From Anaerolineae bacterium (lineage in GTDB: Bacteria; Chloroflexota; Anaerolineae; 4572-78; J111): a DNA stretch of 63,316 nt. Position 1 is the stretch's first letter. Each line of letters opens with the position of its first letter. The position numbers and the translations under genes are program-made. A model generated the notes under the pieces. That model did not search any database and was not told the DNA's origin. It was given only the letters and a program-made list of their open reading frames with translations. The stretch covers positions 1 to 63,316 of the forward strand of contig JAJVIM010000019.1 of NCBI GenBank assembly GCA_022071955.1, in the 5' to 3' direction. Of this stretch, positions 10,341-19,052 are shown in pieces.

Positions 10341-11197
10341 TCGCCCTCTATGATTTCGCAGTTCAGGCCGTCCAATTCATCCAGGGAAATGTCGTAATCT
10401 TCAATCCGTTTGGGTTCATCCACAGCCTTTTTCACTTCCAACAAGCGGTGGACTTTGGCGGATGAGTATTGCCCGTTGGGGCTGTTGTGTTCCCACCAGA
10501 AAAGTTTGTACACTTCCATACTCCCTTCCGGGCGGGCGGAAGAAGCATCGTTACGGAAGAGGGTATGCAAGGCTTCTTTGATGGCCTGGGCGTCATCATC
10601 GGAAAAGCCGGTTTTGGTGGCCAGTTGCGGGTTCATACTGCCGTAAAAGACGTAAACGCCGTGGTCAACGCGGTGCTTCATTCCCAATGTGTCGGAGGAT
10701 TTTTTATTACCATCACCCTCACCGCTGACGCTCTTGGTAATCTGGATACTGGAGGCGCGATCCAAAACCGGAACCACCGAAAACGCCGGATGCACCGAAA
10801 CCGGGCCGCGAACCCCAACAGAAACCCCGTCGGCACCACTACTTCCACCACTGTACGCAAAAACTTGACCAAAAGCACGAACATCCAGCCATTTTTCGCA
10901 CGCTGCGTTGTACGCCTTGTCGTTATCTTTCCAAACATCTTTGCTAAGTTCTCCCTCGGCTCGTTTTCTGAGGCTGGGATAATTGTCTACCTTGTTGTCG
11001 TCTGATTGGACAAAGATGGAATGGCCTTCCTGCATCAAGCGATTGCGAATTTTGCGCTTGATCGCCACATCAGAAATTTCACCGTAGCCATTGTAATCAA
11101 CGCGGGGACGGTTGCCGTTGAGCGGATCGCCGTTGGGGTTGGCGTGTTTAACACCGATGATTACTGCAAAGTCAATTTTGTTGGTAAGTGTAGCCAT
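10337..11197 (-). CDS. cas7: Cascade backbone protein Cas7 (Csd2, type I-C)
   Basis: Cas7 is the multi-copy backbone subunit that coats the crRNA in the type I-C effector complex. The 286-aa protein opens with the Csd2 signature IDFAVIIGVKHANPNGDPLNGNRPR and continues with SDVAIKRKIRNRL. It contains WLDVRAFGQVFA followed by a Ser/Gly stretch and VRGPVSVHPAFSV. A GAGGAG lies nine bases before the ATG. It sits 31 bp after cas8c and overlaps cas4 by four bases. Confidence 0.96.
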   Translation of the reverse strand: MATLTNKIDFAVIIGVKHANPNGDPLNGNRPRVDYNGYGEISDVAIKRKIRNRLMQEGHSIFVQSDDNKVDNYPSLRKRAEGELSKDVWKDNDKAYNAACEKWLDVRAFGQVFAYSGGSSGADGVSVGVRGPVSVHPAFSVVPVLDRASSIQITKSVSGEGDGNKKSSDTLGMKHRVDHGVYVFYGSMNPQLATKTGFSDDDAQAIKEALHTLFRNDASSARPEGSMEVYKLFWWEHNSPNGQYSSAKVHRLLEVKKAVDEPKRIEDYDISLDELDGLNCEIIEGE

Positions 11198-11228
11198 TTT
11201 TTGTTCTCCTCGTAGTTAATCTGTGTAA

Positions 11229-13196
11229 TTATTCTTTAGTATTTTCTTGGGTTTCATTTTGCTGTTGGCTATCACCGGCACGAAGGAACTCGCGCTGGCT
11301 ATGATAACCTAATAGGAATTCTCCGCTTAGCGGTTTGTCATTGGTAAAGTCGTCAGGATTAAACAACGCCATCACCTCATCAATCATCCATTGGCGTTTT
11401 TTCGATTTACCGCCCAGCCTTGCTTTGTAGGGCGTAAGCGCCAATTCAATGGTTCGCCAGGTGCTAAAAGGCCGTTCGGCAAAACGCTGCATTAAACGGG
11501 CGGCGTTTGTTTGGCGGCCTTCATTAGCCTCATTCAAGGCCCATTCTTCCAGGCTGTCGGCCAAAGCCAGCAATCGACCATAAAGATAATCTCGTGTGGT
11601 TCTGGTTGGTTCAAGCGCCATACTGTAATTCTCCTTTTCATTGAATTTTTTATAAAGCGCACAAGCGATGCTCAGCGTTTTTCGCCATTGCCAATCTTCT
11701 AATGCAACTCGATTGGACGCTTTTCTGACAGTTGATACAATAATATCTTTTGGAATGGGTTGACCGTCTATGATGCAGGGCAAAATGCGTTCAACCGTGG
11801 ATTTGCGAACTTCTTCGCTTACTTCAAATTTCCCATTTCTGTTTGTGGCATACGCGGCTTCGGCGATGTCTTTGGGAGCAGGTGCGCCGACAAATGGGGG
11901 ATAAATCAACTTCGTCTTCCCGGTTTTCTGATCTGGAATCTCTTTGGCACGATAACGGTGAAGCCAGGTACAGGTTTCATGCCAATGGTCAAGACGTTGG
12001 AGAAAATCAGACCCTTTCAGTTCGCGGTAATAGGTTATTGCCAAACGACCAGGAGTTGCCGAGTCCAAGCCCATAACCACAACATCCGTTGCAGGGGTTA
12101 TTTGTTGGCTATATCCGGCAATCTTCTTTTTCAGCTTTATTGCCAAATCTTGTCGAATATCTACCAACATTGGTTCATCGCTAATCAGGCCACTATCATC
12201 AAGGATGGATACGGGATCATCTGTGGGCTGCGGAAGTTCAGCCCCGGATGTTGCCCAAGCCACAATCGCCTGGTCATCTTTGCGGTATCCCTGCCGGCTG
12301 ATAAGCCACAAAAGCGCGTAATGTGCCTTCTGCGATACTTCAAGGCTGACATTACAGGCTTGTTGTCCATCTTTATCTGTAAATCGTCCTCTAAATGTAA
12401 AGCCACTTGAGTCGTTGGATGAAATCAGTTTTGCGCCATCACCTTCTCGCCGTAAGTATTTGGGATGATTGGAAGTTAAGACAGCGGTTTTGCCGGTTAC
12501 AAAGCAGAAAGGCTCTTTAGTCTTGTCTGAAAGATAAAAATTTATCCAGCTATCCCACAGTGTTTTATCTTTCCATATTTCAGATTCGAGATCGCCAGGA
12601 ATTTCAACAACCCAGCGAACAAAGGCTTGTTCCTGATCATTTATTATCGAAAAAATATCAGTGGTGTCTTTTTCCCTCTGAACTTCTTTTTTCGCTAAAA
12701 ACTTCCCGTCATCTCCAATTAGAACTATTTTTTGTTTCGCCAAATCCTGCACAACGGTTCGTTTCTCGATGTACTTCAATACCGCTACTGCTTTTGGGTG
12801 TGACAATTCTGATTGGCACCACCCCTCTAGCGTTTTAGCAAAACTGCGATAAGGTTCTTCAACTTCTTTGGCAAAACCCGAAGTTACAGAACCGCCAAAA
12901 TCTCTAAAATCACCCGCAACATATTGAAGTTTGTCACAGAGCGGGTGGTTAGCCGGTTTGCTTCCGGCCCGGCTGGCTGAACTTTCGGTACTGGGGATAA
13001 TAGTGCTTGCTTCTCTCTTGTCCGTTATCAGCCTGGCCCTGAGAAAATTACCGGCTCCATCAATGGCAATTTCTATCTGGGCCTGCGTGGTAATATGGCA
13101 AATGGGAAGCAAGGGCCGTTCTTTTTCATTGTTGGAATAACCAATCTGCCCTTCACAGTTGTTGTAAGTTTCGTACAGCTTTTGCATCCAACTCAT
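11229..13196 (-). CDS. cas8c: Cascade large subunit Cas8c (Csd1)
   Basis: Cas8c is the large subunit of the I-C effector complex. It recognises the PAM and recruits Cas3, and the C-terminal part of the gene usually also yields the small subunit Cas11 from an internal start. The protein begins MSWMQKLYETYNNCEG, which resembles other Csd1 N-termini. This ATG (13196) lies one base after the cas5 stop with GGAAGGAG nine bases upstream, so I prefer it over an upstream in-frame start at 13226. The length is 655 aa, a little above the common ~570-620. The last ~130 residues are helical and rich in Arg/Lys, which fits an embedded Cas11, but I did not fix an internal start. Confidence 0.93.
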   Translation of the reverse strand: MSWMQKLYETYNNCEGQIGYSNNEKERPLLPICHITTQAQIEIAIDGAGNFLRARLITDKREASTIIPSTESSASRAGSKPANHPLCDKLQYVAGDFRDFGGSVTSGFAKEVEEPYRSFAKTLEGWCQSELSHPKAVAVLKYIEKRTVVQDLAKQKIVLIGDDGKFLAKKEVQREKDTTDIFSIINDQEQAFVRWVVEIPGDLESEIWKDKTLWDSWINFYLSDKTKEPFCFVTGKTAVLTSNHPKYLRREGDGAKLISSNDSSGFTFRGRFTDKDGQQACNVSLEVSQKAHYALLWLISRQGYRKDDQAIVAWATSGAELPQPTDDPVSILDDSGLISDEPMLVDIRQDLAIKLKKKIAGYSQQITPATDVVVMGLDSATPGRLAITYYRELKGSDFLQRLDHWHETCTWLHRYRAKEIPDQKTGKTKLIYPPFVGAPAPKDIAEAAYATNRNGKFEVSEEVRKSTVERILPCIIDGQPIPKDIIVSTVRKASNRVALEDWQWRKTLSIACALYKKFNEKENYSMALEPTRTTRDYLYGRLLALADSLEEWALNEANEGRQTNAARLMQRFAERPFSTWRTIELALTPYKARLGGKSKKRQWMIDEVMALFNPDDFTNDKPLSGEFLLGYHSQREFLRAGDSQQQNETQENTKE

Positions 13197-13197
13197 C

Positions 13198-13929
13198 TTA
13201 CAACGCTCCTTCCTGGTAACCTTCAAGCAAGCCTTTTTCCTGAAGACCGATAGAGTCCGGCGGCGTTGATTTCATTTCGCGCACAAACTTGGTCAGGTTG
13301 GGATCACACTCGTCGGGGCGGATGAATTCCACCACGCCGTTCACCATTTTTGGATGCCAGAAACGGGCGTAAAGTTCATCCTTGCCCAGTTCGTCCGGGT
13401 AGCTGAAACCGTGGAACATCATCCCAAAAGCAAGTTCACCCGGATAACCGTCATAAAAGCCTTTCCCTTCGCCAAACTCACACGGCTCCACATACGCCTG
13501 ACATTCTCTGGTTCCCAGAAAAACATCCCGCCTGCCGCCGCGCTCAATCATTCGTTTGGCGACAAAATAATGTTTGTTTTCGTTTCGGTCGTGTGCCAAA
13601 TCTTCGCGGTGGAAATTCCACTCAAAATGTGCTTGCACTTGATATTCAACATCGGCCAGATAGGTGTAAATAGAAAGATCGTGTCCTGTGCCGCCGTATT
13701 TTACCGGTTTGGCGCTGCGGGTTTGGCTTCTGATGGGTTTCATCACCCTGACCTTGTCAACAATCCAGACAAGGGTCGGCTTCCAGTAGACCGAACTTAA
13801 GACTCCTTTCAGGGCTTCGTAAGTGGGTATCTGGTAGGAATATTTCTCGCCGCCAATCTTTGTCAACGGGTCGGTGAACAAGGCATGTCTTCCAGAGACC
13901 TTGAACGTAACAGTGTTTTGCTTTTTCAT
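13198..13929 (-). CDS. cas5: crRNA-processing nuclease and Cascade subunit Cas5 (Cas5c/Cas5d)
   Basis: In type I-C systems, which lack Cas6, Cas5 cuts the pre-crRNA at the base of the repeat hairpin and caps the 5' handle. The 243-aa protein has the Cas5d pattern: VSGRHALFTDPLTKIGGEKYSY near the N-terminus, PTYEALKGVLSSVYWKP, KHYFVAKRMIERGGRRDVFLGTREC, and GELAFGMMFHGFSYPDE. The ATG at 13929 has AAAGGAG just upstream and lies 11 bp after the cas3 stop, so the longer in-frame start at 13947 is less likely. No separate cas6 is present, which agrees with the I-C assignment. Confidence 0.95.
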   Translation of the reverse strand: MKKQNTVTFKVSGRHALFTDPLTKIGGEKYSYQIPTYEALKGVLSSVYWKPTLVWIVDKVRVMKPIRSQTRSAKPVKYGGTGHDLSIYTYLADVEYQVQAHFEWNFHREDLAHDRNENKHYFVAKRMIERGGRRDVFLGTRECQAYVEPCEFGEGKGFYDGYPGELAFGMMFHGFSYPDELGKDELYARFWHPKMVNGVVEFIRPDECDPNLTKFVREMKSTPPDSIGLQEKGLLEGYQEGAL

Positions 13930-13940
13930 AGGCTTCTCCT

Positions 13941-16900
13941 TTAACAAATTAGGGCATCCATTTGATTGACAATTTCATCGTGCCAGCCAAATTCATCGCT
14001 ATAATATTGAGGATCCAGATAGTAAATTCCCGCACCGTTCTGAACCTCTCTGATGGCATCTAAATCGGCAAATTTCTTTAATTCGTGCGAGAATAAATTA
14101 ACCGAATACCGCTGCGCTTTTTTGATGAGTTTGTACTGTTTTTCCAATTCACTAGTACTACAAAACTCGTTTATAATCTCCCTGCCCTCCTCTCCATAAG
14201 GTACAATGACACCTCGCGTATGAGAGTCAATTACCTCAAATTCCTTTGAAGCTGTCTGAAACGCTTGCTTAAAGATAAATGATCCTTTTGCCCCCATAGC
14301 GCTTGTATCTCTCTTTGCGCCTGCGGTATTTCTTGAAAGAAGATTAAACAACGTGTCTTCCTGCTCCACTGATGAACCCGACCCAACAGTGTAGGCCATT
14401 TCTTTCTGGCGCTGGTAGAAATAATATTCGTAGTATTGCCTCATTGCATCCAGGCCCAGCCTGTCATCGCCAAATCTTTCGGGATTATTGTCAAACTCGC
14501 TTAAAATACGCACTGTTACTTTTACACCTTCTTTAATGTCTTTCAGCCTGTCAATACTTTCATCCGCCCGATTGACAATGAACACATTTCCCAATACCTT
14601 GTTTCCGTCCTCATCTTTCTGCTTGCCGCTCCGGTTGCATCGTCCCGCCGCCTGGGTAATTGAGTCCAGCCCGGCCAGGTAGCGAATCACCGAGCCAAAA
14701 TCAATATCCACCCCGGCTTCAATTAGTTGAGTGCTGACACAAATTACCGGCTCATTGTTGGCAAGTTTGGCTCTGATTTTATTTAATTTTTCCAAGCGGT
14801 GCGCCGGACACATTTTTGTGCTGAGGTGATAGACCATATCCGCCGAGTTGCTGGCGGCAAGGGTTTGGTAAAGCGAACTTGCAGAGTTTTTGGTATTCAC
14901 CACAATCAAGACGCTGCCTTTGGCCTCTAATTCCTGTTCTGCCAGTTCCGCCACCTCTTGATCCGTCCAGCCGCCGATCTTTTGCTTGTCAAAAACCTCA
15001 ACGCGCCTTAGTTGCTCAAAGAGTTCTTTCTCATTTTCAATCATCTTGCCATCAATTTTCAGCGCGTGTTGTGGCGGCTCTACTTTGTCTAGCAGCGGTT
15101 GGGTAGCGGTGCAAAGCACCACACTTGAGCCGCAGCCATGCACCAGAAATTCCAGCGCGGCGTTAAACATTTGTACAACGCGAACTGGAATAGTTTGCAC
15201 CTCGTCAAAGATGATGACCGAGTTGGCAAGTTGGTGCATCCTTCTGACGCTTTTGGTGCCGGAACCGAACAAGGCTTCCAGAAATTGAACCTGCGTAGTG
15301 AAAACAATCGGCGCGTCCCAATTATCCGATAATAGGTTTGACCGTTTAGCCGCAATCCAGTCTCTTTCTTCATCCTCATCATCGAGAATAATGTTGGAGT
15401 GATGTTCCAGAACCACTTTGTTCAGATAGTGCCCGTCTTTATCTTTTTCCTCTAAAAATTTTCGCACTTCATCGGCGTTTTGGTCAATAATGGACGTGTA
15501 AGGGATGATGTAAAAAATTCGATCCAGATTGTATTGTTGGGCATGGTTGAGCGCAAAACGAAGACTGGCAAGCGTTTTGCCGCCGCCGGTTGGAACAGTT
15601 AGTTGGTAAACGCCCTTTCGCTTTGCGGCAAATTCCAAACATGCTTGCGATACCCGGCTACGCAAGTCATCTACTTCATTTCTGTTCGGCTTGTTTTCAA
15701 ACTCGCTGATTCTCCGATCCAGTCTTTCAATGAGCGTTTTCCAGGGCGTGTAATTGCCGTAATTCCTGATGCGCTCATTGGAAGGAAACTCAAAATCGGC
15801 GGTATCGAGCCGGTCGGCGTCAATGAGGCAACTGAGTAAATAGCGTACCAGCAAGCCACGTTTAAAATTAATTGTGTCATGCGATTCAATCTCCAATTTT
15901 AAGCTATTCAGTTTTTCGATAAACTGGCCTTCTATGTTATTAGACAACAGTTCATCGAGTTTTTTTGCAACGCCTGCCAGATTTGTCCAGGCTTCATTGA
16001 AATGAGAACCTTCTTCCGGTTTTTCAATGCGCCGTTGAAAATTGTTCTCTCCGTTTGGCTTCAACGAATCGATCAGCCCGGAGTGGTGCGAGGCGATACA
16101 TAAAGCCATTGCCAGTGCTGTTGCGGTGGCTTCATTACCACGCTCACTCAACTTTTGGTAGATGATTTGTGCGCCTGCCGTGGAATGGTCAATCTTCCCT
16201 TTCTTTGCCTTGACATCAACCCAATCCGGCGAGTCCTCCGGGATCAATGCTGTTCCTGAGCCTATGTATTTTTGAAATTCATCACTTGCCTTGCCTACGT
16301 CATGCAACAAACCAAGAATTTCTCCCATTTCCTGCAACCCAATCTTACCGGCAAATTGGCCGGCATAATCTGAAACCGCAGAAAGATGTTCCTCAAGTGA
16401 TTGAATTTTTTTGTCTCTGTCACGCACGTGCGCAACTAACTGCTTTCCCATCGCCAGCACCCCGTACACCTCCGCCAACCGGCGGGCTTCCCGTTCCAGC
16501 GCCCGGCGCAACCAATCCGGTTCTCTCACCTCACAATCCGCGCCCCAACCGCGAATCCAGGGCAGCATTTCCCGGGGTTCGGCAATTTTGGCTCGCCACA
16601 AAAGTGAACCGTCGGGTTGATCAATGGTATCTTCATTGCGGTGCCATCGGGTTTCTTTCACTCGCCCGGCCACACTGCGTTGAAATTTCAACTCCACATC
16701 CTCCGGCTCATTCTCCGTATACCAGATACCCCAGGCATCGGCCAGCCGCGCCTGAGCGTCAAAATCGGCGGGAATGGTGTAGGATTTGTTCAACAGTTCG
16801 ATACGTTCAATACGCTCCAACTTAAAGGTGCGGATAGCGTCCGGCGGTGTTCGGTAACCAATCACGTGGGTGGTCTGACCCACGGCATAAGGTTCAATGA

Positions 16901-17444
16901 AATAGGGGGCAAAATCATACTCGTAAACCTTGCCGCCATCCTCATAGCGGTGCCAGATGCGGACCATCTGCCGGTCTGACCAGGCCCGGGTCAGGATTTC
17001 CAGCGTGCGCATATAGTTCTCATCCTGCCGGCGGGCCGCGTCATCGATGGTACTGGCTGAAGCTGTAACGTGCCGGCTGATCAACGGGGCAAATGTTTCT
17101 AACGCCTGCCCCAGTTTACGCAGCGCCGCCGCCGCATGGCGATTGTGCTTGTCGGTACGGGTAGCCATCAAGCGGGTAGCCAGGTGAACTGCCATCGCCT
17201 CGTGAATGGTCAGGCCAATGTAGTTCAGATATTTGTCGCGGTTGATCTTGATCAGCCCATCGTCATCGTAAATGGGGATGGGCGAATCGTGCCGGCTGCT
17301 CAGTTCGTCAATGTAACGGCTGATCGTAGACGGGTTCACTTTCAGCCGGCGGGCAATTTCGGCCTGCCGTATCCCCTGCGGGTTGGCAATGAGTAACTGC
17401 TCCAGTTGGGCTAATCGCTCACTCTTGTTTGAAGCTCGTTCCAT
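13941..17444 (-). CDS. cas3: HTH-WYL-Cas3 fusion (regulator fused to CRISPR helicase-nuclease)
   Basis: Cas3 unwinds and degrades target DNA after Cascade binding. This 1167-aa open frame has two parts. Residues 1-331 form a complete HTH-WYL regulator: a winged HTH (residues ~9-55, QAEIARRLKVNPSTISRYIDEL), a WYL-like domain (~150-240, including FAPYFIEPYAVGQTTHVIGY and FKLERIERIELL) and a WCX-like C-terminal domain (~250-325). From ~335 a standard I-C Cas3 follows: LVAHVRD...QSLEEHL, HD site LLHDVGK (~H381-D382), ASHHSGL, Walker A VPTGGGKT (~617), motif II FDEVQ (~747, Gln in place of the usual His), LCTATQP and QAAGRCNRSGK (~930). No stop separates the parts. An internal ATG at 16451 could also give an 836-aa Cas3 alone. 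The gene is first in the cas operon, 87 bp after a small winged-helix gene. Confidence 0.95.
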   Translation of the reverse strand: MERASNKSERLAQLEQLLIANPQGIRQAEIARRLKVNPSTISRYIDELSSRHDSPIPIYDDDGLIKINRDKYLNYIGLTIHEAMAVHLATRLMATRTDKHNRHAAAALRKLGQALETFAPLISRHVTASASTIDDAARRQDENYMRTLEILTRAWSDRQMVRIWHRYEDGGKVYEYDFAPYFIEPYAVGQTTHVIGYRTPPDAIRTFKLERIERIELLNKSYTIPADFDAQARLADAWGIWYTENEPEDVELKFQRSVAGRVKETRWHRNEDTIDQPDGSLLWRAKIAEPREMLPWIRGWGADCEVREPDWLRRALEREARRLAEVYGVLAMGKQLVAHVRDRDKKIQSLEEHLSAVSDYAGQFAGKIGLQEMGEILGLLHDVGKASDEFQKYIGSGTALIPEDSPDWVDVKAKKGKIDHSTAGAQIIYQKLSERGNEATATALAMALCIASHHSGLIDSLKPNGENNFQRRIEKPEEGSHFNEAWTNLAGVAKKLDELLSNNIEGQFIEKLNSLKLEIESHDTINFKRGLLVRYLLSCLIDADRLDTADFEFPSNERIRNYGNYTPWKTLIERLDRRISEFENKPNRNEVDDLRSRVSQACLEFAAKRKGVYQLTVPTGGGKTLASLRFALNHAQQYNLDRIFYIIPYTSIIDQNADEVRKFLEEKDKDGHYLNKVVLEHHSNIILDDEDEERDWIAAKRSNLLSDNWDAPIVFTTQVQFLEALFGSGTKSVRRMHQLANSVIIFDEVQTIPVRVVQMFNAALEFLVHGCGSSVVLCTATQPLLDKVEPPQHALKIDGKMIENEKELFEQLRRVEVFDKQKIGGWTDQEVAELAEQELEAKGSVLIVVNTKNSASSLYQTLAASNSADMVYHLSTKMCPAHRLEKLNKIRAKLANNEPVICVSTQLIEAGVDIDFGSVIRYLAGLDSITQAAGRCNRSGKQKDEDGNKVLGNVFIVNRADESIDRLKDIKEGVKVTVRILSEFDNNPERFGDDRLGLDAMRQYYEYYFYQRQKEMAYTVGSGSSVEQEDTLFNLLSRNTAGAKRDTSAMGAKGSFIFKQAFQTASKEFEVIDSHTRGVIVPYGEEGREIINEFCSTSELEKQYKLIKKAQRYSVNLFSHELKKFADLDAIREVQNGAGIYYLDPQYYSDEFGWHDEIVNQMDALIC

Positions 17445-17531
17445 AATTAACCTGTCCTTGCAATGGTTTTGTTGTTAACGCCAGCTTATCACAACTGCCG
17501 GGCAAATCCCGCAACAGCGCTGCAAATTCGT

Positions 17532-17741
17532 TCAACTTTTTTTATTAAATGGCCACAAACCGCCATTGTCATCTTCGTAGTACAGGTAGCCGGCTTCTTC
17601 CATACTGGGTAGCCGTCGGGCCACGGTTGATCGTTCCACCTCTAACTGGTGGGCCAGTTGGGCCTGAGATATGCCCGGCTGCCGTTGAATAATTTCATTC
17701 ATCGTTTCAAAATCATCTTGTTTTTTGTTCCAAAAAGCCAT
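17532..17741 (-). CDS. Small winged-helix DNA-binding protein upstream of cas3
   Basis: This 69-aa protein consists mostly of a winged HTH: FETMNEIIQRQPGISQAQLAHQLEVERSTVARRLPSMEEAGYLYYEDDNGGLW. The ATG at 17741 has GAGGTG six bases upstream and is preferred to a longer reading from 17801. It runs in the same direction as the cas genes, 87 bp before cas3, and its fold resembles the HTH at the start of the Cas3 fusion. A role in regulating the cas operon is a reasonable inference from position only. Confidence 0.7.
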   Translation of the reverse strand: MAFWNKKQDDFETMNEIIQRQPGISQAQLAHQLEVERSTVARRLPSMEEAGYLYYEDDNGGLWPFNKKS

Positions 17742-17871
17742 TGTTGCACCTCGCTGCTGAATTTTCTCCAGCATACGGGGTGCGTGTTGCAACGAATGCA
17801 ATACGATGGCTTAAATTGGAGGTATTTGGTGATCGTGTTGAAAGCCGGGCTTGCTGCACCAGGTTTCAAAC

Positions 17872-17906
17872 AAAAAGGACTAACCGATGGATTTGTCGGT
17901 TAGTCC
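17872..17906 (-). terminator. Intrinsic terminator on the minus strand
   Basis: An 11-bp perfect stem (GGACTAACCGA at 17877-17887 and its complement at 17896-17906, 8-base loop) is followed on the minus strand by TTTTT (17876-17872). It would stop minus-strand transcription arriving from the methyltransferase side before the small winged-helix gene, so the CRISPR block is an independent unit. Confidence 0.8.
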
Positions 17907-17992
17907 CCCAAGTGCGCAATTTAGCTTAAAACTGGAATCGGCCACACAAAAAGATTTCCCCTCCCAAAGAAATCAAAAAACGCGCGCCAGGA

Positions 17993-18021
17993 TTGACCGG
18001 GCCGCGCGTTGTGTATACAAT
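17993..18021 (+). promoter_or_regulatory. Promoter of putative small RNA A
   Basis: TTGACC (17993-17998) and TACAAT (18016-18021) are separated by 17 bases, a near-consensus sigma-70 arrangement. An inverted repeat AACGCGCG (17979-17986) / CGCGCGTT (18003-18010) brackets the -35 box and could be an operator. Confidence 0.7.
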
Positions 18022-18026
18022 ACCCC

Positions 18027-18093
18027 ACAGGTTCCGATTGGGCGTCCACTGCCTGGTCGGCAAGATTAAGCCCCGTTGCAACCGGGGCTTTTT
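18027..18093 (+). ncRNA. Putative small RNA A, two hairpins, ~65 nt
   Basis: The transcript is predicted from a strong promoter just upstream to a terminator at its end. The first hairpin pairs CCGATTGGGC (18034-18043) with GCCTGGTCGG (18051-18060) through ten pairs including three central G-U wobbles, with loop GTCCACT. The second is the terminator. No open reading frame fits. Its paralogue at 20154-20219 keeps both stems but has a different first loop. I do not recognise the family. Confidence 0.6.
18068..18093 (+). terminator. Intrinsic terminator of putative small RNA A
   Basis: AAGCCCCG (18068-18075) pairs with CGGGGCTT (18083-18090) around the loop TTGCAAC, followed by a run of five T. 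The T run lies on the plus strand, whereas the neighbouring genes are on the minus strand. Confidence 0.85.
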
Positions 18094-18359
18094 ATTTTTC
18101 ATAAATCACATTTTAGCACGTATTGGTAACACTGGCGAGTCGGCGGTTGTGTTTCCGAGTGAGTATAGTTCAGGGTGTCTTTTTTTGGGCTGACTTTGAC
18201 TGTTCTATGCCGGTTTTTAAGGTTCGACCCCTTGACAGCTTCATACCATTGGTGGGTGGTTCCCCGATGCTATGTTTGGATTGTTGCTTGTATCGACAGT
18301 GACCATTTTCTGTAGACCACCCCTTTTACACACACTCTGTCCCATCGGTAACAATCAAA

Positions 18360-18860
18360 CTACAGCCTTATTCGTGGAACCCACCGCGGAACTTTTGCTT
18401 TATATCCACGATAGCTCTCCCCAAATCGTTTCTCAAGACCCGGTTCTTCGGAATATACAAAGTAGATATGATTGATAAAAACAAAAACGCAACTCCAAAG
18501 TCCTATCAGCCAAGACCCCTGAAACAAAGCCTGTCCAATCAATATCAGAGCTACACCACTAATCATCGGGTTGCGTACATAGCGATATGGCCCCACGGCT
18601 ACCAAGGTTTGGGTTGGATCCCAGGGGGCTAACGTGCCTCGACCAATGCTGACGAATAAACTCACACACCAACCAAAAAGAATCAGTCCTGGTACAAGGA
18701 TCCCGCCTGCCGCCAAGTGAGGTAACCAAATCATAGGCAAGCTGTCATTCCAGCGGGTATCGTTGGTTGCAAAAGAATTGAGTAACAGGTAAGGCACTAC
18801 AACCACCACTAAAAAAGGCAACAATAAAATGGCTAGTAAATGGCGAAACGTTGTCAGCAT
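18360..18860 (-). CDS. Membrane methyltransferase, isoprenylcysteine/phospholipid methyltransferase family
   Basis: This 166-aa integral membrane protein has about four hydrophobic segments. Its C-terminal half carries the family signature: VGPYRYVRNPMISG, then a hydrophobic hairpin, then SEEPGLEKRFGESYRGYKAKVPRWVPR, the SAM-binding region of the ICMT/PEMT group. The substrate of bacterial stand-alone members is usually unknown (small thiols or lipids). It sits alone between putative small RNA A and the attC-like element, on the minus strand. Confidence 0.8.
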   Translation of the reverse strand: MLTTFRHLLAILLLPFLVVVVVPYLLLNSFATNDTRWNDSLPMIWLPHLAAGGILVPGLILFGWCVSLFVSIGRGTLAPWDPTQTLVAVGPYRYVRNPMISGVALILIGQALFQGSWLIGLWSCVFVFINHIYFVYSEEPGLEKRFGESYRGYKAKVPRWVPRIRL

Positions 18861-18910
18861 AGCTCAGTTTATCCCAACATTAGACTGACCCTCTAAAAAT
18901 ACGTTAAGCC

Positions 18911-19009
18911 ACCCAACAACTGAATTCACACGATGGCCGGGCCAGCAAGACTTGCCCCACCTACAAGTGCCTTCGATGGTGCACAATCCCTCCAAACCGA
19001 GCGTTAGGC
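18911..19009 (+). other. attC-like imperfect inverted-repeat element
   Basis: The left core ACCCAAC (18911-18917) fits RYYYAAC and is followed by AACTGAATTCA. The right core GTTAGGC (19003-19009) fits GTTRRRY and is preceded by CGAGC. The 99-bp spacing is within the range of integron attC sites. The interior is only weakly self-complementary and no integrase is in the window, so this may be a decayed or coincidental site. Confidence 0.3.
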
Positions 19010-19052
19010 AGTCCGGTACAAAGCCAGATTTTGTTGGGAAGCAGCAAACTTC

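Larger units (their letters stand above)
17975..18120 (+). repeat. Cassette copy A of a ~145-bp dispersed direct repeat
   Basis: This segment is closely similar to 20101-20241. Both run from AAAAAACGCGCGCCAGGATT to TTTTAGCACG. Similarity stops at these edges. The differences concentrate in hairpin loops and linkers, while the stems, promoter boxes and terminator are kept, as expected for a structured RNA gene. Confidence 0.85.

Noticed and set aside
12800..13226. Start of cas8c at 13226 and of cas5 at 13947
   Set aside because: Both would overlap the upstream gene without a ribosome site. The ATGs at 13196 and 13929 have good sites and match family N-termini.
16247..16825. 192-codon plus-strand frame inside cas3
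   Set aside because: It is antisense to the conserved HD and WYL regions of cas3, and its composition is that of a shadow frame.
17877..17906. The GGACTAACCGA hairpin as an integron core site
   Set aside because: It ends in a run of T on the minus strand and behaves as a terminator, and the arms do not fit the GTTRRRY core.
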